A stretch of 64,000 nucleotides of DNA from DUML01 sp050949905 (GCA_050949905.1 JBMNGP010000006.1:186001-250000), one strand, 5' to 3'; counted from the first letter of the stretch, positions 35,769 to 44,524 are shown. Numbers and translations: made by a program. The notes: generated by a model from the letters alone, not told the origin.

Positions 35769-35958
35769 TGTTTTCACCAACTAAAATCTCAGCGTAAGCC
35801 TCCCGGCTTAATAATTCATTTTAACTAGGTAAGGAGGTTTTGACGGAGTTAATTTAATTTTATTATATTAGATTTGTCATTTAAAAGCACTATTTTCTCA
35901 ATTTTTGAACTTTTCTCTACATACTGAATACCTAAGGTTTTTATTCCTGAAATTGTAT

Positions 35959-35989
35959 CGAATTTTTAATTTTTAAATTGCCCAAACTA
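35959..35989 (+). promoter_or_regulatory. Possible sigma-G promoter of the SASP gene
   Basis: CGAATT, 18 bp, CAAACTA resembles the forespore sigma-G pattern (TGAATA, 17-18 bp, CATACTA) at four of six and six of seven positions. The predicted start lies about 23 nt before the SASP ATG. A separate sigma-A-like pair (TTGACG at 35840, 18 bp, TATATT at 35864) lies further upstream on the same strand. Confidence 0.4.
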
Positions 35990-36019
35990 TAATAGAAAAC
36001 TTTTAAAGAGGTGAAAAGG

Positions 36020-36367
36020 ATGGGGAGAAATTCGGCATTGGATCAACTCAAGTATGAAGTTTCGAAGGAATTAGGATATATCCAAACCAATCCTGCTGAT
36101 TTTAATTTTGAGGTTTCAGGCGAATTAGGAATTCAAGGTAACAGTGCTGCTAGAAGTATCAAAGATGAATATTCCAAATATATCAACAACGCTAAATTTG
36201 AAGTGGCTAATGAGTTGGGTATTCAGTTAAATGAGGGTTATAATGGTGACCTCACTTCTAGGGATGCAGGAAGGATTGGTGGGCGCATCGGTGGTAAAAT
36301 AGGCGGTAACATGGTTAAAAAAATGGTCGAATTTGCAGAAAAAAATATGAATAGTATTACCGGATAA
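36020..36367 (+). CDS. Alpha/beta-type small acid-soluble spore protein, enlarged with repeated GPR-like sites
   Basis: SASPs coat and protect DNA in dormant spores and are cut by the GPR protease at germination. The N-terminus has ALDQLKYEVSKELG and the C-terminus NAKFEVANELGIQLNEG, GDLTSRDAGRIGG and MVKKMVEFAEKNM, the two SASP motifs. Normal members are 60-75 residues; this one is 115. It contains three copies of the (K/N)(Y/F)EV..ELG core, near residues 11, 29 and 59, each with the Glu after which GPR normally cuts. The Gly-rich motif is also extended (RIGGRIGGKIGG). The ATG at 36020 follows AGAGGTGA; a GTG at 36011 overlaps that site. Confidence 0.85.
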   Translation: MGRNSALDQLKYEVSKELGYIQTNPADFNFEVSGELGIQGNSAARSIKDEYSKYINNAKFEVANELGIQLNEGYNGDLTSRDAGRIGGRIGGKIGGNMVKKMVEFAEKNMNSITG

Positions 36368-36394
36368 AAAGAGGGCCACTTGGTCCTCTTTTTT
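36366..36394 (+). terminator. Terminator of the SASP gene
   Basis: AAGAGG/CCTCTT stem with further pairing in the loop (gcCActTGgt), followed by TTTTTT. It begins at the stop codon of the SASP gene. Confidence 0.85.
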
Positions 36395-36416
36395 CCTAAT
36401 GTTTCTCGAATGTTAC

Positions 36417-36446
36417 TTGCCAAGGAAATCTGTCATCAGTTATAAT
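36417..36446 (+). promoter_or_regulatory. Sigma-A promoter of the serine acetyltransferase gene
   Basis: -35 TTGCCA (36417-36422), 18-bp spacer, -10 TATAAT (36441-36446), with about 50 nt of leader to the ATG at 36506. No S-box or T-box is visible in this short leader. Confidence 0.75.
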
Positions 36447-36505
36447 ATAAGGCATAGTTAATTCCTACTATTTTCATCGGAAATCAAAAGATTGGGGAGT
36501 TTTTT

Positions 36506-37207
36506 ATGTCCTTTCTCAAAAATATTCGTGAAGATATCGTTACAGTCTTTGAAAGGGATCCTGCAGCCAAAAGTACAATAGAAGTCCTCTTATGCTATCC
36601 TGGGCTGCATGCCATTATTATTCACCGTATTGCCCATTTTTTTTATGGGAAAAGACTGTTTTTATTGGCGAGGCTGATCTCTCATCTCAGCAGATTTCTA
36701 ACCGGGATAGAAATTCACCCCGGGGCCAAAATTGGCCGGCGGGTATTCATTGATCATGGCCATGGCACTGTGATAGGTGAAACCTCGGAAGTCGGTGACG
36801 ATGTGACCATCTATCAGGGTGTAACCTTAGGCGGAACAGGTAAGGAAAAAGGGAAAAGACATCCGACCATTGGCAATAATGTAGTTATAAGTACTGATGC
36901 CCAAGTTCTGGGAGCCATTGTAATCGGCGATAATTCTAAGGTAGGTGCAGGGTCTGTTGTCCTGCAGGATGTACCGCCAAACAGTACGGTAGTAGGAATT
37001 CCCGGTAGGGTTAAGGCGCGGAAAGACCCAGCTAAAGGAGTAGATTTAGATCATCATCGGCTTTCCGACCCAGTTGCCGAAATAATTACCGATTTGCAGG
37101 AAAGAATCAGCAAATTGGAAAAAATGCTCGACAGTAAAACTCCTGCTATTAGTAACGGGTCTGATTATACTATTACATCTCCCACTGAGGATTTAACAGA
37201 GAACTAA
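36506..37207 (+). CDS. cysE: Serine O-acetyltransferase
   Basis: Makes O-acetylserine, the acceptor for sulfide in cysteine synthesis. It has the N-terminal helical SATase part (REDIVTVFERDPAAKSTIEVL) and the left-handed beta-helix of hexapeptide repeats with GIEIHPGAKIGRRVFIDHGHG (catalytic His), IGETSEVGDDVTIYQGVTLGG and GAGSVVLQDVPPNSTVVG. The length of 233 is the short Gram-positive (EpsC/CysE) form. It carries a C-terminal coiled-coil-like tail (about 195-215). No cysK is adjacent. It runs toward the nitronate monooxygenase gene, with an A-run/T-run palindrome between the two. Confidence 0.93.
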   Translation: MSFLKNIREDIVTVFERDPAAKSTIEVLLCYPGLHAIIIHRIAHFFYGKRLFLLARLISHLSRFLTGIEIHPGAKIGRRVFIDHGHGTVIGETSEVGDDVTIYQGVTLGGTGKEKGKRHPTIGNNVVISTDAQVLGAIVIGDNSKVGAGSVVLQDVPPNSTVVGIPGRVKARKDPAKGVDLDHHRLSDPVAEIITDLQERISKLEKMLDSKTPAISNGSDYTITSPTEDLTEN

Positions 37208-37234
37208 CTAGGACATTAAAAAAATAGCATTTTT

Positions 37235-38179
37235 TTATATTTTTTCATAAGCTTCAACAAGGTCAGCGATAATTTTGCCCGCAGGTAATATTTCGCTGAT
37301 TTTTTCTATATACTCACCTAAAAATATTAGACCTTGATCAATATTGCCTTGTTGAGCATTATTGAGGGCATCCATAATACAGAAATTTTTACGGCACTTT
37401 TTTAAGCAATTTTTACAGTTTTGAGGGGGTTTAACCTGGCCATTAATAATTTCGGTTGAAAACTTATTTTTCAATGCCCGCCCTTGTAGGCCTACAGGGC
37501 TATTAATCAACACTATATCCTGACGTTTAGCCTTTAAATAATATTCTTTTAAGGCCTGGGCACCATTAGCTTCTTCGCTGGCCGCAAACCTAATGCCCAT
37601 TTGCACGCCATCAGCCCCCAGACCGAATGCTTCTTGTACATCTTGGATATCAACAATTCCACCGGCTGCAATAACCGGAAGGTTTACTGCTTCCCTAACT
37701 TGCGGAACCAAAATGCGCATGGACTGATCTGTCCCTAAATGGCCTCCGGCCTCCTTACCCTCCACCACAACTGCGGAGGCTCCCAGACCTTCAGCGATTT
37801 TCGCTAACTTGGAAGTAGAAACAATGGGAACCAGCGGTATTTGGGCTTCAGCGCACCATTTAAAAATATCTCTGGAAAAACCCGCTCCTTGGATTATTAA
37901 ATCAATCTTTTCTTCTAAAGCTGTGAATACTAATTCTTTAAAACGGTTTATGGCAAACATAATGTTGATGCCTATTATTCCCGTTGATACCTCCCTAGCC
38001 TGCCTGATTTCTTTCCTTAGCTCTTGGGGTTCCATCCCTGAAGCGGCAATAATGCCTATACCCCCTGCATTGGCTACTGCTGCAGCCAGACGGGAGGTAG
38101 AAATTCTAACAGCCATACCTCCCTGAATAATCGGGTATTTGGGGCGGAGATTGCCAATTCTTAAATGCGGTAATTTCAA
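37235..38179 (-). CDS. Nitronate monooxygenase / FabK-like FMN protein
   Basis: About 314 residues of the NMO/FabK/IMPDH-like TIM barrel family. Visible motifs are PIIQGGMAVRISTSRLAAAVANAGG, GINIMF, VVVEGKEAGGHLG, PVIAAGGIVD and GADGVQMGIRFAASEEA. The protein could be a 2-nitropropane dioxygenase-type oxygenase or an enoyl-ACP reductase relative; the sequence alone does not settle it. A C-terminal cysteine cluster (CKNCLKKCRKNFC) is unusual for plain NMO and suggests a metal or Fe-S site. I use the TTG at 38179, eight bases after GGAGG; the frame is open 16 codons further upstream without a ribosome site. Confidence 0.82.
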   Translation of the reverse strand: MKLPHLRIGNLRPKYPIIQGGMAVRISTSRLAAAVANAGGIGIIAASGMEPQELRKEIRQAREVSTGIIGINIMFAINRFKELVFTALEEKIDLIIQGAGFSRDIFKWCAEAQIPLVPIVSTSKLAKIAEGLGASAVVVEGKEAGGHLGTDQSMRILVPQVREAVNLPVIAAGGIVDIQDVQEAFGLGADGVQMGIRFAASEEANGAQALKEYYLKAKRQDIVLINSPVGLQGRALKNKFSTEIINGQVKPPQNCKNCLKKCRKNFCIMDALNNAQQGNIDQGLIFLGEYIEKISEILPAGKIIADLVEAYEKI

Positions 38180-38668
38180 AATAAATAACCTCCAGTTTTC
38201 AGCTTTTTTACAACCACTCAGAACCATAGACCAAGTGATAGATATCTAATAAATTATTAATTTCCACTCTATTCTCAAAGGTTTTGGGAACAGTAGGGTT
38301 TCTTTACGGACTCTTGCACTGGGGCTTTCTTTAAGCGAGAGCAAATCGTCGGGGATTTTACTTTGATAATCAAAATAAATAATATTTAAATTTTACTCTT
38401 TTTCTTAAGCTTGTTCAAGTTAAAATATTTGAGGTGCAATTAATTAATTTGAAGTCTTATCAGATCGGTTTAGTTTAAGCTTCGTTGGTATTGTGCATTA
38501 AGACAGTTTTTTCAACAAAGACTAAAGACTAGAAAAAATATTTACTCTGGATTTCTTATCTGTAGAGTACTTTATTAGAATCATTACCGACTAAATAAAA
38601 AAACAAACTTCTAGTAAGCAAAAGGATGAGAATTTCGGGGTGCTCTAATACTTGCCGGAGGTTATGGT
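38180..38668. other. AT-rich non-coding region between two divergent genes
   Basis: The 489 bp between the nitronate monooxygenase gene and ku hold no ORF with a ribosome site, no clear terminator and no promoter pair I would defend. A sigma-G site for ku would be expected in a spore former, but I see no convincing -35/-10 pair. The ku ribosome site GGAGG is at 38657. Confidence 0.5.
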
Positions 38669-39514
38669 ATGCATACGATGTGGAAAGGGTCAGTAAGCTT
38701 TGGTTTGGTAAACATTCCTATTAAAATGTTTACAGCGACGGAGGATAAAGATATTAAGTTCCGTTACTTACACAAAGAGTGCCACACTCCCCTGAAATAT
38801 AAAAAAATATGTCCTACCTGTAATAAAGAAGTAGCCGAAGCAGAAATAGTCAAAGGCTATGAATATGAAACAGGACACTTCATTATTATTGAGGAAAAAG
38901 ATATCCTGGCCCTCAAAGCGGAAATCGATGATCGCAATATCGAAATCTTAGATTTTGTTAAGCTCACTGAAATAGACCCCATCTATTTCGATAAATCTTA
39001 CTATCTTGCCCCCCAGGAAAATGGCAGTAAAGCTTACACTCTTTTAAGAAAAGCAATGAATGATACCGATAAAATTGCCATAGCTAAAATGACTATTCGT
39101 AATAAACAGACTCTGGCTGCACTCAGGGTTTTCAAAAATATTTTGGTTCTAGAAACAATTTTTTATCCTGATGAAGTGCGCCCAGTCAGCCAGGTTCCGG
39201 GGCTGCCGGAGGGAGATATAGTCAATGAAAAAGAGCTGGATATTGCAACTAAACTTATTGACAACCTTACCGCACCTTTTGATCCGCAAAAATATAAGGA
39301 CGACTACCGGGAAGCTTTAAGGGAATTAATCAACAAGAAAATTGAGGGTCAAGAGATAGAGGTTGCTCCCCAGGCTCCTCAGCGCAATGTCATTGACCTA
39401 ATGGAAGCTCTGCAAGCCAGCCTTAAAGAAAGTAAAAAGAAACCAGCCAAAGCGAAGACCGCCAAGAAAGCCAAAGAAAGTGTGGAGCCCCAAAAAGAGT
39501 ACAGTATAAAATGA
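38669..39514 (+). CDS. ku: Ku protein for non-homologous end joining
   Basis: Homodimeric DNA end-binding protein. It begins MHTMWKGSVSFGLVNIPIKM, with KFRYLHKECHTPLKYKKICPTC (a CxxC-containing segment), YEYETGHFIIIEEKDILAL and the core EVRPVSQVPGLPEG. The 281 residues end in a lysine-rich tail (KKKPAKAKTAKKAKE), which in B. subtilis Ku helps DNA binding. Bacterial Ku works with LigD, and in spore formers it is made in the forespore; no ligD is in this window. Confidence 0.95.
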   Translation: MHTMWKGSVSFGLVNIPIKMFTATEDKDIKFRYLHKECHTPLKYKKICPTCNKEVAEAEIVKGYEYETGHFIIIEEKDILALKAEIDDRNIEILDFVKLTEIDPIYFDKSYYLAPQENGSKAYTLLRKAMNDTDKIAIAKMTIRNKQTLAALRVFKNILVLETIFYPDEVRPVSQVPGLPEGDIVNEKELDIATKLIDNLTAPFDPQKYKDDYREALRELINKKIEGQEIEVAPQAPQRNVIDLMEALQASLKESKKKPAKAKTAKKAKESVEPQKEYSIK

Positions 39515-39612
39515 GCCGCCGTATCTCTCGGTACATATTATCCTTCTTAATGGCCAAACTCATAAACAGAAATCAACTTTTATCAAATTAATTATTGTAG
39601 GAGGTTTGAACA

Positions 39613-41526
39613 ATGCCTGAAACCATCCTCGAAAAGACCGAGGGCCGGGTAAGTTACCATGACTCGGTGGAAGAAATGCTCGTCCGGATCAGGGCAGACG
39701 GACTATCCAATGTCTTTGATCGCTACCAGGAACAGGAGAAAATCAGATGCAAATTTTGTCTTCAAGGCTTGAGCTGCCAGCTTTGTACCCAGGGTCCCTG
39801 CCGCATAAGTGAAAAAACCGGACAGGAAGCAGGAGTGTGCGGTATTGGGCCGGATGCCATGGCCATGCGCAATATTCTGTTAAGAAACATTATGGGGGCA
39901 GGGACTTACAGCCATCACGCCTATGAAGCCTTCCGAACCCTAAGAGCAACGGGGCAGGGAAAAACTCCCTTTAAAATTACCGATGTGGAAAAATTAAAAT
40001 GGTTTTGCGGTCAAGTAGGTATAAATACTAATCAAGATATTAATCAGCTGGCTGTCCAGTTAGCTGATTTTCTTGAAGCCGAAATGGCTAAAGACCCTGC
40101 TGAGCCCAGTAAAATGGTAGAAGTCTTTGCTCCCAAGAAGAGAAAACAAGTGTGGAAAGACCTGAATATCTATCCGAGCGGTGTTGTCCATGAAGAGCAA
40201 AATTCTGTGGCCAGCTGCTTAACCAATGTTGACGGTGACTATGTATCTCTAGCTAAAAAAGCACTGCGCTTGGGGCTATCGACCATCTATACGGCTCAGA
40301 TCGGCCTGGAAATGGTTCAGGATATTCTTTTTGGTACTCCTCAGCCCCATGAAGTCAAGGTGGACTTAGGAATTATGGATCCCGGCTATGTCAACATCGT
40401 TTTTAACGGCCACCAGCCTTGGGCGGGAGTTGCTACTATCCAAAAAGCCCGTACTCAGGAAGTCCAAAAGAAAGCCCAAGCTGCTGGTGCCAAAGGTTTA
40501 AGAGTTGTAGGTTCAATCGAAACCGGCCAGGAACTCTTACAAAGGTTTCCCATTGATGATGTCTTTGTAGGCCTCATGGGCAATTGGCTGGCAATTGAAC
40601 CCTTACTGGCCACTGGTACGGTAGACGTCCTAGCCATGGAAGAAAACTGTTCCCCACCGGCTATCGATATGTACGCTGAGAAATATCAAATCACTTTAGT
40701 AGCTGTCAGTACCATCATTAATCTTCCTGGTCTTAACCACATGCTTCCCTATAATCCTTCCGAAGTGGAGACAATGGCCGAGAGGCTAATTGACTTAGCA
40801 ATTGAAAACTTTAAGAAAAGAAAAAGAACTGTTAATCCCCAAGTCCCTGCCAAAGTCCAAAAAGCCATTGCCGGATTCTCTACTGAGGCAGTACTTAAGG
40901 CCTTGGGAAACAAACTTGACCCGTTAGTGGAAGTAATCGCCGCCGGCAAAATTAAAGGTGTCGTGGCTCTAGTAAACTGCGCCAGCCTGAGAAACGGCCC
41001 CCATGACTGGAATACAGTTAGTATTACCAAAGAACTAATAAAGAGAGATATTTTAGTTGTCAGTGCCGGCTGCGGTAACCATGCTCTCGAAGTTGCCGGC
41101 CTCTGCTCTTTAGAAGCTCAAGAACAAGCCGGTGAAGGTTTAAAAGAGGTCTGCCAGGCTTTAGGTATTCCTCCGGTCTTAAGTTTTGGTACCTGTACGG
41201 ATACAGGCCGGATTTCCATGCTGGTAACTGCTCTGGCTAATCATTTGGATGTCGATATTCCCCAACTGCCGATTGCCGTAACAGCTCCGGAATGGATGGA
41301 ACAAAAAGCTACTATTGACGCCGTCTTCGCCATCGCTTATGGAGCCTATACTCATCTCTCGCCTACGCCTTTTGTCACCGGCGCTCCCAAGCTGGTAAAA
41401 CTATTGACTGAAGATCTTGAAGGCTTAACCGGCGGCAAAATTGCCCTGGGGGATAATCCCGCCGAAGCTGCGGAGGATATTGAAAAACATATCCTGGCTA
41501 AGCGTCAAGGTTTAGGGCTTAAGTAA
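39613..41526 (+). CDS. cooS: CooS-family carbon monoxide dehydrogenase homologue with an atypical C-cluster
   Basis: A 637-residue homologue of the Ni,Fe CODH catalytic subunit. The N-terminal Fe-S ligands are C46, C49, C55, C58, C63 and C76. The first pair is CKFC, like the CX2C form linked to a [2Fe-2S] D-cluster. For the C-cluster, H267 (FNGHQPWAG), C346 (MEENCSPPA), C456 (ALVNCASL), C487 (SAGCGNH) and C528 (SFGTCTDTGRIS) line up with the known ligands. The CCTG motif that should supply one more Cys is SIETG here (301-305). Ordinary CO oxidation is therefore doubtful. There is no cooC, cooF, acetyl-CoA synthase or hydrogenase gene next to it. It starts with ATG after AGGAGG and ends at a bidirectional terminator. 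Confidence 0.88.
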   Translation: MPETILEKTEGRVSYHDSVEEMLVRIRADGLSNVFDRYQEQEKIRCKFCLQGLSCQLCTQGPCRISEKTGQEAGVCGIGPDAMAMRNILLRNIMGAGTYSHHAYEAFRTLRATGQGKTPFKITDVEKLKWFCGQVGINTNQDINQLAVQLADFLEAEMAKDPAEPSKMVEVFAPKKRKQVWKDLNIYPSGVVHEEQNSVASCLTNVDGDYVSLAKKALRLGLSTIYTAQIGLEMVQDILFGTPQPHEVKVDLGIMDPGYVNIVFNGHQPWAGVATIQKARTQEVQKKAQAAGAKGLRVVGSIETGQELLQRFPIDDVFVGLMGNWLAIEPLLATGTVDVLAMEENCSPPAIDMYAEKYQITLVAVSTIINLPGLNHMLPYNPSEVETMAERLIDLAIENFKKRKRTVNPQVPAKVQKAIAGFSTEAVLKALGNKLDPLVEVIAAGKIKGVVALVNCASLRNGPHDWNTVSITKELIKRDILVVSAGCGNHALEVAGLCSLEAQEQAGEGLKEVCQALGIPPVLSFGTCTDTGRISMLVTALANHLDVDIPQLPIAVTAPEWMEQKATIDAVFAIAYGAYTHLSPTPFVTGAPKLVKLLTEDLEGLTGGKIALGDNPAEAAEDIEKHILAKRQGLGLK

Positions 41527-41536
41527 AAAGAAACAA

Positions 41537-41592
41537 AGAAGGCTGTCTAAGGTGAATGCTCTACCCTTAAATTCACCTCGACAGCTTTCTTT
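41537..41592. terminator. Bidirectional terminator between cooS and the metal ATPase gene
   Basis: GAAGGCTGTC and GACAGCTTTC form the base of a long stem, with AGGTGAAT/ATTCACCT as a second helix separated by short bulges. It has a T-run on one side and an A-run on the other. It serves the two converging genes. Confidence 0.82.
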
Positions 41593-41670
41593 AGTTTGCT
41601 TAAAAAACAGATGGGAGTTGCACAGCAATTACTTTATACTTGTTGAAAAAACTTAAGATCCTGTCGGCTT

Positions 41671-43923
41671 TCAGTTGGACGGCAGAAGTTCGGGATGCTC
41701 TATCCTTAGGATCCGCATAGCATTTAGGATAGCAATCAAAGCCACTCCCACATCGGCAAAAACTGCTTCCCACATGGTCGCTGCTCCCAAAGCTCCCAGT
41801 AATAATACTCCGCCTTTAACCCCTAAGGCCAAAATAATATTTTGCCAGACAATAGATCTTGTTTTTTGAGCTATCCTCACAGCATCAACAATCTTGGAGG
41901 GCTCATCAGTCATCAGAACAATATCGGCTGCTTCAATTGCCGCATCTGAACCCAGTCCGCCCATCGCAATGCCAATATCTGCTCTGGCCAGCACCGGTGC
42001 ATCATTAATGCCATCCCCGATATAAGCTACCTTGGAACCGGGCACTTTCTTCCTCTCAATTTCTTCCAAGATAGTGACTTTTTGATCCGGAAGCAACTCG
42101 GCATAGACTTGGTCAAACCCTAACTCCTGCCCTATTCTTTCCCCTGTCTCCTTTTGGTCACCGGTAAGCATGACAATCTGCTTAATTCCCGCCTTTCTTA
42201 ATCCTCGAAGCGCCTTGGGGGTATCGGAACGCACCCTGTCCGCAATAGCAAGATGGCCAACATACTCTCCATCAACTGTAATATGAACAATAGTACCGCC
42301 ATCGTGCACTTCAGCCACGGAGATGCCTTTCTCCTGCAAATAACTGCTACTGCCAATGAGTATTGTCCTGTCTTCAAGAATAGCTCTTACCCCCCGGCCG
42401 GGTATCTCTTGGTACTCGCTTATTTTACTCTTGTCCGGTTCCCGACCGTAAGCCTTTATAATGGAAACAGCGATAGGATGGCTGGAATAGCTTTCAGCCA
42501 AAGCTGCTGTTTCTAGTAATTCTGCGCCGCTCATTTTTCCGCGGGGGAAAATGCGGTTTACCTCAAAAACCCCCTCAGTTAAGGTTCCGGTCTTATCAAA
42601 AACCACAGTGCGGACACTATTTAAGGCTTCCAGATAATTGCTTCCTTTAATGAGAATTCCGTTACGCGATGCTCCACCTATCCCGCCAAAGAAGCTTAGG
42701 GGAATGGAAATAACTAATGCACATGGGCAGGATACCACCAGGAAGACCAACGCTCGATGGAACCATTCGCCAAAGGTAGCTTCTGCTATTATTAAAGGCG
42801 GGATTACTGCCAGCAGTATTGCTCCCAGCACTACGACAGGGGTATAAACCCTAGCAAACTTCGTAATAAAGTTTTCCGTTGGGGCTTTTTGGGAACTGGC
42901 ATTTTCGACCAGATCCAATATTTTGGCCACTGTTGATTGCTCGTAACATTTAGTCACTTCGACCTTAAGTATGCCGCTCAGATTAATAAAACCCGCCAGG
43001 ATAGTACTGCCTGCCCGCGCTTCCCGCGGAACAAACTCTCCGGTTAGATTGGAAGTATCCAGTACCGATCTTCCTTCGAGCACTTTACCGTCGAGTGGAA
43101 CTTTTTCGCCCGGTTTAACTATTATTATTTGGCCTACTGTGATCTCCTCAGGTGAAACCCGCCTTTCCCGCTCTCCTTCTAATAAATGGGCATAGTCAGG
43201 CCGGATATTCATCAAATCACTTATCGATTGCCTGGAGCGATTAACTGCTCTCTCTTGAAAATATTCTCCAATTTGGTAAAACAGCATGACCGCAACCGCT
43301 TCCGGAAATTCTTTAATAGCAAAAGCGCCAAAGGTAGCAATGACCATTAAAAAATTTTCATCAAAGACTTGGCCGCGGACAATATTTCTTCCCGCTTTGA
43401 GAACAACGCCTCCACCAATTAGGAGATAACTGGTTAAATAAAGAATAAGCTCCGGCCAGAAAGACAAATTAAAAATTAACACAAGCAAAAAGGTTCCTAC
43501 TCCGAGCGTAAAAGCTATTTTTTGCTTCGACCCTCGCCCTAGCTTCAGTTTCCGAAAGGCTTTATGGACTTCTGTTGCTGTCCCCCAGTCTGTTTCTCCG
43601 GCTGAATCACTCTTAGCTTGGGCAGGTTCCTTACTTGCAGCTAATTGGTCAAAACTAAAATCTGCTTCGCTTACTATTACCCCGGGTTCAATGTTGGTAA
43701 CTGTAGCAATTACTTTGTTTGTTATTTCTTCCGATCTTACTAATTCTTCAACTTCAAGCGTTATTTTACTTGTTACAAAATCGACCTTAGCTCTGGCTAC
43801 CCCGGCCAAGCCTTGTAGCTCTTTTTCAATCTTAGCCGCACAATGGGCACAACCGAGTCCCTGAAGAAAATAGACTCTCCGCAAAGTTTTATTTTGGACA
43901 ACTTCTTCTCTCCTTGTCTTCAT
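41671..43923 (-). CDS. Heavy-metal P1B-type ATPase (Cd/Zn/Pb efflux)
   Basis: About 750 residues: an N-terminal HMA metal-binding domain (FLQGLGCAHCAAKIEKEL), eight membrane helices, the CPC motif in VSCPCALVISIP, the phosphorylated Asp in VFDKTGTLTEG, the TGD region MLTGDQKETG and GDGINDAPVLARADIG. This is the CadA/ZntA group. The ATG at 43923 follows GGAG; a TTG 12 codons upstream adds only a basic stretch. The upstream ArsR-family gene, in the same direction, almost certainly controls it, so this is a cadCA-type operon. Confidence 0.93.
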   Translation of the reverse strand: MKTRREEVVQNKTLRRVYFLQGLGCAHCAAKIEKELQGLAGVARAKVDFVTSKITLEVEELVRSEEITNKVIATVTNIEPGVIVSEADFSFDQLAASKEPAQAKSDSAGETDWGTATEVHKAFRKLKLGRGSKQKIAFTLGVGTFLLVLIFNLSFWPELILYLTSYLLIGGGVVLKAGRNIVRGQVFDENFLMVIATFGAFAIKEFPEAVAVMLFYQIGEYFQERAVNRSRQSISDLMNIRPDYAHLLEGERERRVSPEEITVGQIIIVKPGEKVPLDGKVLEGRSVLDTSNLTGEFVPREARAGSTILAGFINLSGILKVEVTKCYEQSTVAKILDLVENASSQKAPTENFITKFARVYTPVVVLGAILLAVIPPLIIAEATFGEWFHRALVFLVVSCPCALVISIPLSFFGGIGGASRNGILIKGSNYLEALNSVRTVVFDKTGTLTEGVFEVNRIFPRGKMSGAELLETAALAESYSSHPIAVSIIKAYGREPDKSKISEYQEIPGRGVRAILEDRTILIGSSSYLQEKGISVAEVHDGGTIVHITVDGEYVGHLAIADRVRSDTPKALRGLRKAGIKQIVMLTGDQKETGERIGQELGFDQVYAELLPDQKVTILEEIERKKVPGSKVAYIGDGINDAPVLARADIGIAMGGLGSDAAIEAADIVLMTDEPSKIVDAVRIAQKTRSIVWQNIILALGVKGGVLLLGALGAATMWEAVFADVGVALIAILNAMRILRIEHPELLPSN

Positions 43924-44060
43924 GCCTTTTCTCCTTCTGTTATTCTTTCTTTTTCCCAATACTTAATTATTTCTGTCTTTCTCTTTGATCTATACTTGGA
44001 AGATTTTAATTATTTCTCTTCTCATTCCAGCAGAATATAACTTGAGAGCAATTTCCTCTC

Positions 44061-44423
44061 TTATTCCAAGACGTGGGTCATCCCTTGAGCAAAGATTAAT
44101 CTGATATGCTCATCAGCTAAGGAATAGAATACTACTTTCCCTTCTTTGCGATTTTTAACCAGACGGGATTGCTTCAAAAATCTTAATTGATGAGAAATAG
44201 CCGATTGGGTCATATTTAACAAAAAGGCCAGATCACAGACACACATCTCAGATTCAGAAAGAGCCCAAAGAATTTTTATTCTGGTAGTATCACCAAAAAC
44301 TTTAAAGAGCGCGGCCAGTTCGTTAAGGTTTTCTTCAGCGGGCATTAATAGTTTAACCTTTTCTACTATTTCTTCATGAATTACGGTGCAGTCACACCTG
44401 ATTCCCTCAAATTTCCCTTCCAC
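44061..44423 (-). CDS. ArsR/SmtB-family metal-responsive repressor (CadC-like)
   Basis: A 120-residue winged-helix repressor. Metal-site candidates are the N-terminal Cys (GIRCDCTVIHEE) and ESEMCVCDLAFLLNMTQSAISHQ, the alpha-3 CVC motif of CadC and ArsR-like proteins followed by the reading helix. The C-terminal DEHIRLIFAQGMTHVLE matches the alpha-5 site region. The GTG at 44423 follows GGAGG, so the 24 upstream codons of the open frame are rejected. It lies upstream of the P-type ATPase, with its own operator/promoter. The inducing metal (Cd, Pb or Zn) is inferred from the CadC likeness. Confidence 0.9.
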   Translation of the reverse strand: MEGKFEGIRCDCTVIHEEIVEKVKLLMPAEENLNELAALFKVFGDTTRIKILWALSESEMCVCDLAFLLNMTQSAISHQLRFLKQSRLVKNRKEGKVVFYSLADEHIRLIFAQGMTHVLE

Positions 44424-44480
44424 TTGCTTACCTCCAACTCTTTTTCTATTAATAATTCTGGAGCGCATCACTTGAATACT

Positions 44481-44524
44481 TGAATACATATTCATATAAT
44501 AGGCTTTCTTTTTTCTATCGTCAA
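44481..44524 (-). promoter_or_regulatory. Promoter and ArsR/SmtB-type operator of the cad-like operon
   Basis: Minus strand: -35 TTGACG (44524-44519), exactly 17 bp, -10 TATTAT (44501-44496). The palindrome TGAATATGTATTCA (44494-44481) overlaps the predicted start and closely follows the SmtB/ArsR consensus TGAACANNTATTCA. A further TTGAATAC half-site adjoins it. Repressor bound here would block polymerase. Confidence 0.8.

Noticed and set aside
36011..36019. GTG at 36011 as the SASP start
   Set aside because: It overlaps the ribosome site AGAGGTGA; the ATG at 36020 is correctly spaced.
37208..37240. A-run/T-run palindrome between cysE and the nitronate monooxygenase gene as a terminator
   Set aside because: The stem is only A-T pairs with a 3-base loop, so it would be unstable; not listed as a terminator.
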